Assembly: GCA_015488785.1 (NCBI GenBank) | Contig: WFNC01000533.1 | Location: 1 to 10,464 of the forward strand | Direction of reading: 5' to 3' | DNA length: 10,464 bases | DNA from: Flavobacteriales bacterium | GTDB lineage: Bacteria; Bacteroidota; Bacteroidia; Flavobacteriales_D; Parvicellaceae | Shown: piece by piece, positions 7,215-10,464 of the stretch | Position numbering within the stretch: position 1 is the stretch's first letter | Layout: each line of letters opens with the position of its first letter | Translations under genes and position numbers: made by a program | Notes under the pieces: generated by a model | Told to the model about the DNA's origin: nothing | The model's input: the letters and a program-made list of their open reading frames with translations, nothing else | Database searches by the model: none

Positions 7215-8318
7215 TTATTTTTTTATTATTGACAAGACTTCTTTTGCTATATCTATTGCTGCATTTGGCTTACCAAGTAAAGTTATATTCTTTACTAAAT
7301 CAGCTTGAAGCACCTCGTTATTGAGCAAATCGAGTACAGTCGGGACCAAGTTCGTAATAGATTCGACGTCTTTGACAAGCAGTGCCGCGTTTTTATTAAC
7401 AAGCGATTGGGCATTCTTTGTTTGATGATCTTCTGAAACATTTGGAGAAGGAACTAAAATACAAGGTTTTTTGACTAAACATAATTCACTGACAGACAGT
7501 GCTCCAGCTCTACTAATCACAACGTCAGCAGCTGCATAAGCTAAATCCATTTTTGAAATAAAAGGCATTGCGTGAATGGAATTATTCCCATTTTTCTTTG
7601 CTTCTTTTTGCATTTCGACATCGTAAATCTTTCCTGTTTGCCAAATTAGTTGAACATTTTCTTTATTGATTAAATCAAAATTCTTTTTTATACTATCATT
7701 TAAAGTTCTTGCGCCAAGACTTCCGCCTATTATAAGTATCGTTTTTTTAGTTGAATCTAAATTAAAATAATGGATTGCTTCTTCTCTTTTTTGAGAAACG
7801 TCTAATATGTCTTTTCGAACAGGATTTCCTGTAATTATTATTTTATTTTTATCGAAAAAACGTTCCATGTTATCATAAGCAACGCAAATTTTACTCGCTC
7901 TTTTCGCTAAGAGTTTATTTGTTACTCCTGCATAAGAATTTTGCTCTTGTAAAAAGGTTGGAATTTTCAAACGCTCTGTCATTTTTAACGTCGGACCACT
8001 AGCGTATCCGCCAACACCTACAGAAATATCAGGATTAAAATCTTTCACGATTTGTTTTGCCGCTAGTAAACTTTTAATCAATTTGAAAGGAAATGCTAAA
8101 TTTTTAAGCGTCAGTTTTCGTTGAAAACCAACAACCTCCAATCCTTTTATTTTATATCCCGCAGCAGGAACTTTTTCCATTTCCATTTTTCCCTTTGCTC
8201 CAACAAAAAGTATTTCGACAGATGGTTCTAATTCTGCAATTGCATTCGCGATGGCTATTGCAGGATAAATATGCCCTCCTGTTCCTCCTCCACTTATTAT
8301 AATTCTTGGTGATTTCAT
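7215..8318 (-). CDS. murG: Lipid II synthase MurG (GlcNAc transferase)
   Basis: MurG moves GlcNAc from UDP-GlcNAc to lipid I on the inner face of the inner membrane, making lipid II. It is a GT-B fold, family 28 glycosyltransferase. The N-terminal acceptor domain has the glycine loop SGGGTGGHIYPA (9-20), VGVGGYASGP (100-109) and QEQNSYAGVTNK (124-135). The C-terminal donor domain has GNPVRKDI (164-171), IGGSLGARTLN (197-207), SRAGALSVSEL (269-279) with the conserved glutamate that contacts the UDP ribose, and EDHQTKNA (296-303). The 367-residue length is standard and the ATG at 8318 directly precedes the conserved first strand. The 59-base gap to ftsW holds an 8-base repeat tract. Confidence 0.98.
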   Translation of the reverse strand: MKSPRIIISGGGTGGHIYPAIAIANAIAELEPSVEILFVGAKGKMEMEKVPAAGYKIKGLEVVGFQRKLTLKNLAFPFKLIKSLLAAKQIVKDFNPDISVGVGGYASGPTLKMTERLKIPTFLQEQNSYAGVTNKLLAKRASKICVAYDNMERFFDKNKIIITGNPVRKDILDVSQKREEAIHYFNLDSTKKTILIIGGSLGARTLNDSIKKNFDLINKENVQLIWQTGKIYDVEMQKEAKKNGNNSIHAMPFISKMDLAYAAADVVISRAGALSVSELCLVKKPCILVPSPNVSEDHQTKNAQSLVNKNAALLVKDVESITNLVPTVLDLLNNEVLQADLVKNITLLGKPNAAIDIAKEVLSIIKK

Positions 8319-8322
8319 TTTA

Positions 8323-8364
8323 ATTAAATTAGCTAACTAGCCGATTAAAAAATTAGCCAATTAA
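8323..8364. repeat. Degenerate 8-base periodic repeat between ftsW and murG
   Basis: The gap between ftsW and murG contains TAGCTAACTA (8330-8339), TAGCCGATTA (8338-8347) and TAGCCAATTA (8354-8363). Their starts are 8 and 16 bases apart, so the tract reads as about five decayed copies of an 8-mer near AATTAGCC/AATTAGCT. One copy, TTAGCTAA (8329-8336), is its own reverse complement. The surrounding gaps in this operon are only 4-24 bases, so the tract accounts for most of this longer spacer. No promoter match is evident in it. Confidence 0.55.
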
Positions 8365-8377
8365 GATTACAAACAGC

Positions 8378-9553
8378 TTAAGCAACTGCCTTAGCATTTT
8401 TCTTTTTCTTCACTTCCTCGTCTTTATAAACGGTTCTACTTATATTTAAAATAATTCCGATAGAAATACAAGTAAACAAAATAGACGTTCCTCCCATACT
8501 AATCAGCGGTAAAGCTTGACCAGTTACAGGTAGTAAACTGACACCAACTCCCATATTAATAAAAGCTTGAAAGACGAGTGAAAAACTTAAGCCAAAAGCC
8601 ATATACCCTCCAAATTTACTATTCGTCTTCGTCATTATTTTGATGGAACGAAATAGAAAAATAAGATAAAGAAGCAACATTCCTATACCGCCAATTAGAG
8701 AGCCAAAATCCTCAATAATAGAAGCATAAATAAAATCGGATTGAGCAGAGTACAAATTATTTTTGATATCTCCTTTCCCTGGTAACTTCCCTAAAAGTCC
8801 ACCTGTAGAAACCGCCATTTTCGCCATATTCGCTTGGTAATTTTCCTTTGAATTTCGAGGAGAAGTACTACCGTGGAAAAATTCTACCAATCTAGTTTGC
8901 CAAGTTCCCACTCGAGGTAATAAACCGGGAGAAGCAGCATTTAAGGCTAACAACAAACTAAAAAACACTAAAGCGGCTCCGACAACCCCCAATAGATGTT
9001 TAATGGCTACACCCCCAACAAATAGAAGTACAAAACAAACCACAAATAGCATTGCTGCAGTAGAAAAATCAGCAGGAAGAATTAATAAACAAATCGCTCC
9101 AATTGGGACTAATAAAGGAAGTAAGCCTGCTTTAAAATCCTTTATGACATCGCCTTTTTGCTTAATCGCTAACAATCTAGCGAGGTAAACCACTAAAACA
9201 ATTTTAGCTAAATCAGAGGGCTGAAACCCCATAATCCAACGCTGAGCAGAATTGACTTCTTTTCCTATAATAAGTGTCACAAATAATAAAATAGCTGAAA
9301 TCCATATTCCCAACTGAGAGAGCCTAGAAAAAAACTTAAAATTAAAATGCTGTAAATATAACATCGTTACAATTCCTAGTACAAGAATTGCAACATGTTT
9401 GAACCAAAAGGAAGTCGCATCTCCATCGTTGATACGGTAAGCTAAATTTGAACTAGCACTCAATGCCATGACACTTGAAAAAAGTGTTAGCAAAATAACA
9501 ACCGCCCAAATTACACGATCTCCTTTTAAATATTTTTCTAATTTAATTTGCAT
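8378..9553 (-). CDS. ftsW: Septal peptidoglycan glycosyltransferase FtsW (SEDS family)
   Basis: FtsW is the SEDS-family polymerase that, paired with the transpeptidase FtsI, polymerises lipid II at the septum. The 391 residues show about ten hydrophobic segments. Family motifs are NSAQRWIMGFQPSDLAK (101-117), SAQSDFIYASIIEDFG (269-284) with the catalytic-position aspartate D273, and the signature NMGVGVSLLPVTGQALPLIS (333-352) followed by MGGTS. The C-terminus is a short lysine-rich cytoplasmic tail (KKKKNAKAVA). The call of FtsW over its paralogue RodA rests mainly on position next to murG. The ATG at 9553 starts 5 bases after the MurD-like gene, so the two are very likely co-transcribed and perhaps translationally coupled. 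Confidence 0.96.
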   Translation of the reverse strand: MQIKLEKYLKGDRVIWAVVILLTLFSSVMALSASSNLAYRINDGDATSFWFKHVAILVLGIVTMLYLQHFNFKFFSRLSQLGIWISAILLFVTLIIGKEVNSAQRWIMGFQPSDLAKIVLVVYLARLLAIKQKGDVIKDFKAGLLPLLVPIGAICLLILPADFSTAAMLFVVCFVLLFVGGVAIKHLLGVVGAALVFFSLLLALNAASPGLLPRVGTWQTRLVEFFHGSTSPRNSKENYQANMAKMAVSTGGLLGKLPGKGDIKNNLYSAQSDFIYASIIEDFGSLIGGIGMLLLYLIFLFRSIKIMTKTNSKFGGYMAFGLSFSLVFQAFINMGVGVSLLPVTGQALPLISMGGTSILFTCISIGIILNISRTVYKDEEVKKKKNAKAVA

Positions 9554-9558
9554 TATTA

Positions 9559-10053
9559 CTACTTTAAACCTTTTACCAATTCGTTAAAATATAGACCTCG
9601 TTCTTTATAATTAGCAAAAGGATTTTTACTTGAACAAGAAGGAGAAAATAAAATTACATTATTTCTTCTTTTGAATTCATTTGCAAATTCTACAGCCTCT
9701 TTTAATGAACTTTTATGAGCATAATTATCGACAATCCCAGCCAATGAATATTTGATATTTGTTTCATATCCACCGTAACAAACAATTGTTTTAATTTGAT
9801 ACCGAGCCAAACGCTCAAATATAGAATAGTCTTTTTGCAAATCAGATGCTTCAACAATCCAAATAATTGGCTCTTTAAACAAAGACAATGAATAATAACT
9901 TGATTCTAAATCTGTTGCTTTAGAATCATTAATCCACTCAACATCATCTTTAAATAAAACAGATTCTAAGCGATAATCCATATCAGAAAAAGAAGCGAGG
10001 CTTTTCTTTCTTGCAGCTAATAATTCTTCTTTATATAATTTTATTTTATTCAT
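9559..10053 (-). CDS. Stand-alone MurD C-terminal-domain protein (probably non-catalytic)
   Basis: This 164-residue protein matches only the C-terminal domain of MurD (UDP-MurNAc-L-Ala--D-Glu ligase). Visible MurD landmarks in order are DYRLESV (26-32, family HRLE/HRFE), INDSKATD (41-48), IIWIV....D...DY (63-76), VCYGG (91-95) and LFSPSCSSKNPFANYKERG (135-153, family LLSPACAS.D.F.NYEDRG). The N-terminal UDP-binding domain and the P-loop ATPase domain are absent, so it cannot be a complete ligase. Equivalents of the E. coli Arg302, Asp317, Lys319, Thr321 and Ser415 positions remain (R28, D43, K45, T47, S142). The GGxDKGxDY lysine (E. coli Lys348 position) is Leu72 and its two glycines are Glu-Ala; Phe422 is Tyr149. 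It occupies the usual murD slot before ftsW. The reading frame closes by a stop within the 3' end of the upstream gene, so it is not simply mis-started. The gene looks intact and maintained; its function is unknown. A degraded murD remnant or half of a split enzyme are alternatives. Confidence 0.85.
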   Translation of the reverse strand: MNKIKLYKEELLAARKKSLASFSDMDYRLESVLFKDDVEWINDSKATDLESSYYSLSLFKEPIIWIVEASDLQKDYSIFERLARYQIKTIVCYGGYETNIKYSLAGIVDNYAHKSSLKEAVEFANEFKRRNNVILFSPSCSSKNPFANYKERGLYFNELVKGLK

Positions 10054-10063
10054 AATTAAGATT

Positions 10064-10464
10064 TTATCTCGACATATCGTATTTCATTTCTTTTCTTAGA
10101 CTAAAGTAAAGGATCAAATAATTTACAATAGACATAATTAAAAACACCATAAAGTGAATCGATGCTATAAACCACAAGACCATAAGCAACGTAGAAATTC
10201 CTATTGACAATGAAGGAAAAAGAATAATCCCAAAGAAAAGTAAGAGTGAAAGAACGAAAAAAACAAGTGTTAGCTTTGCTAAATTTTTGACCTTTTTAGA
10301 TCGATTCATTAATTTTTCATCTCTAAGGTTGGCGTTTTTAATTTCAGCCCCTCTAATATTTGTGTATTCTGCCAAATTGAACAAAGAAGAAAAATAGCCA
10401 AAATACATTGTCAAATAGGGTATAATTAAAAATTTAGCAAAAACTCCCAACTGAGGAAATAAAA
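10064..10464 (-). CDS. Unrecognised membrane protein (5' end outside the window)
   Basis: I do not recognise this protein. The frame stays open to the window edge; a TTG at 10450 is possible but nothing favours it, so I treat the gene as cut off, with at least 132 residues visible. Counted from that TTG, hydrophobic segments lie at about 3-20, 57-79 and 82-117; the last is long enough for two helices. A basic, polar stretch between the first two (AEIKNANLRDEKLMNRSKKVKN, about 35-56) is probably cytoplasmic. The tail is short and charged (RKEMKYDMSR). It is not MraY, FtsL, FtsI or any other dcw family I know. It lies 10 bases upstream of the MurD-like gene in the same orientation, suggesting a joint transcript and possibly a shared role. 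Confidence 0.7.
   Translation of the reverse strand, partial: LFPQLGVFAKFLIIPYLTMYFGYFSSLFNLAEYTNIRGAEIKNANLRDEKLMNRSKKVKNLAKLTLVFFVLSLLLFFGIILFPSLSIGISTLLMVLWFIASIHFMVFLIMSIVNYLILYFSLRKEMKYDMSR

Noticed and set aside
7106..7324. Plus-strand open frame across the murC-murG junction
   Set aside because: It overlaps the conserved murC start and murG end on the other strand and shows no protein-like motifs or promoter.
9003..9188. Plus-strand open frame inside ftsW
   Set aside because: It is antisense to transmembrane segments of ftsW and has no independent support.
9559..10464. A frameshifted but complete murD spanning the short gene and the upstream frame
   Set aside because: The upstream frame encodes a multi-helix membrane protein with no P-loop (GTxGKT) or UDP-domain motif, and the short gene's frame is closed by a stop just upstream of its ATG.
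1..10464. CRISPR arrays, tRNA or rRNA genes, insertion sequences, phage attachment sites
   Set aside because: I saw no regularly spaced repeats of CRISPR size, no cloverleaf or rRNA sequence, no transposase and no flanking duplications.

Overview
The window is AT-rich DNA from a member of the Bacteroidota, most likely class Flavobacteriia. Several signs agree. The division and cell-wall genes have Bacteroidota-type sequences: a long FtsZ ending NSFLHDNVD, and a short FtsQ ending in a QIIC-type tail. Starts are preceded by A-rich stretches rather than strong Shine-Dalgarno sites. The one clear promoter has the Bacteroidota form TTG-N19-TAnnTTTG. I do not assign a genus.

Layout, left to right. 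Positions 1-155 are non-coding and hold a structured, hairpin-rich element (about 11-87) followed by a textbook Bacteroidota promoter (104-133). This promoter drives a plus-strand gene (156-1700) for a secreted protein with five short VGIG..P..LDV repeats and a C-terminal C1q-like domain. A strong bidirectional hairpin terminator (1715-1762) separates it from the convergent minus-strand cluster.

The rest (1780-10464) is the distal part of a dcw (division and cell wall) operon read right to left: an unrecognised membrane protein (cut by the window edge), a stand-alone MurD C-terminal-domain protein, ftsW, murG, murC, ftsQ, ftsA and ftsZ. Gaps between these genes are 10, 5, 59, 24, 4, 11 and 80 bases, so one transcript is likely, ending at the shared terminator. 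Biologically the set spans cytoplasmic precursor synthesis (MurC), lipid II formation (MurG), septal glycan polymerisation (FtsW), and the divisome core (FtsQ, FtsA, FtsZ).

The main surprise is at the slot where Flavobacteriia normally carry a full murD of about 445 residues between mraY and ftsW. Here there is only a 164-residue protein matching the MurD C-terminal domain. It has no UDP-substrate domain and no ATP P-loop domain, and it has lost the conserved lysine of the GGxDKGxDY motif. Its upstream neighbour is an orphan membrane protein I cannot place in any dcw family. Whether a complete murD lies outside the window cannot be decided here. Other points of interest are the C1q-like protein, the structured 5' element with two copies of AGCGG competing for one CCGCT, matching C-terminal tails on FtsA and FtsZ, and an 8-base periodic repeat between ftsW and murG.
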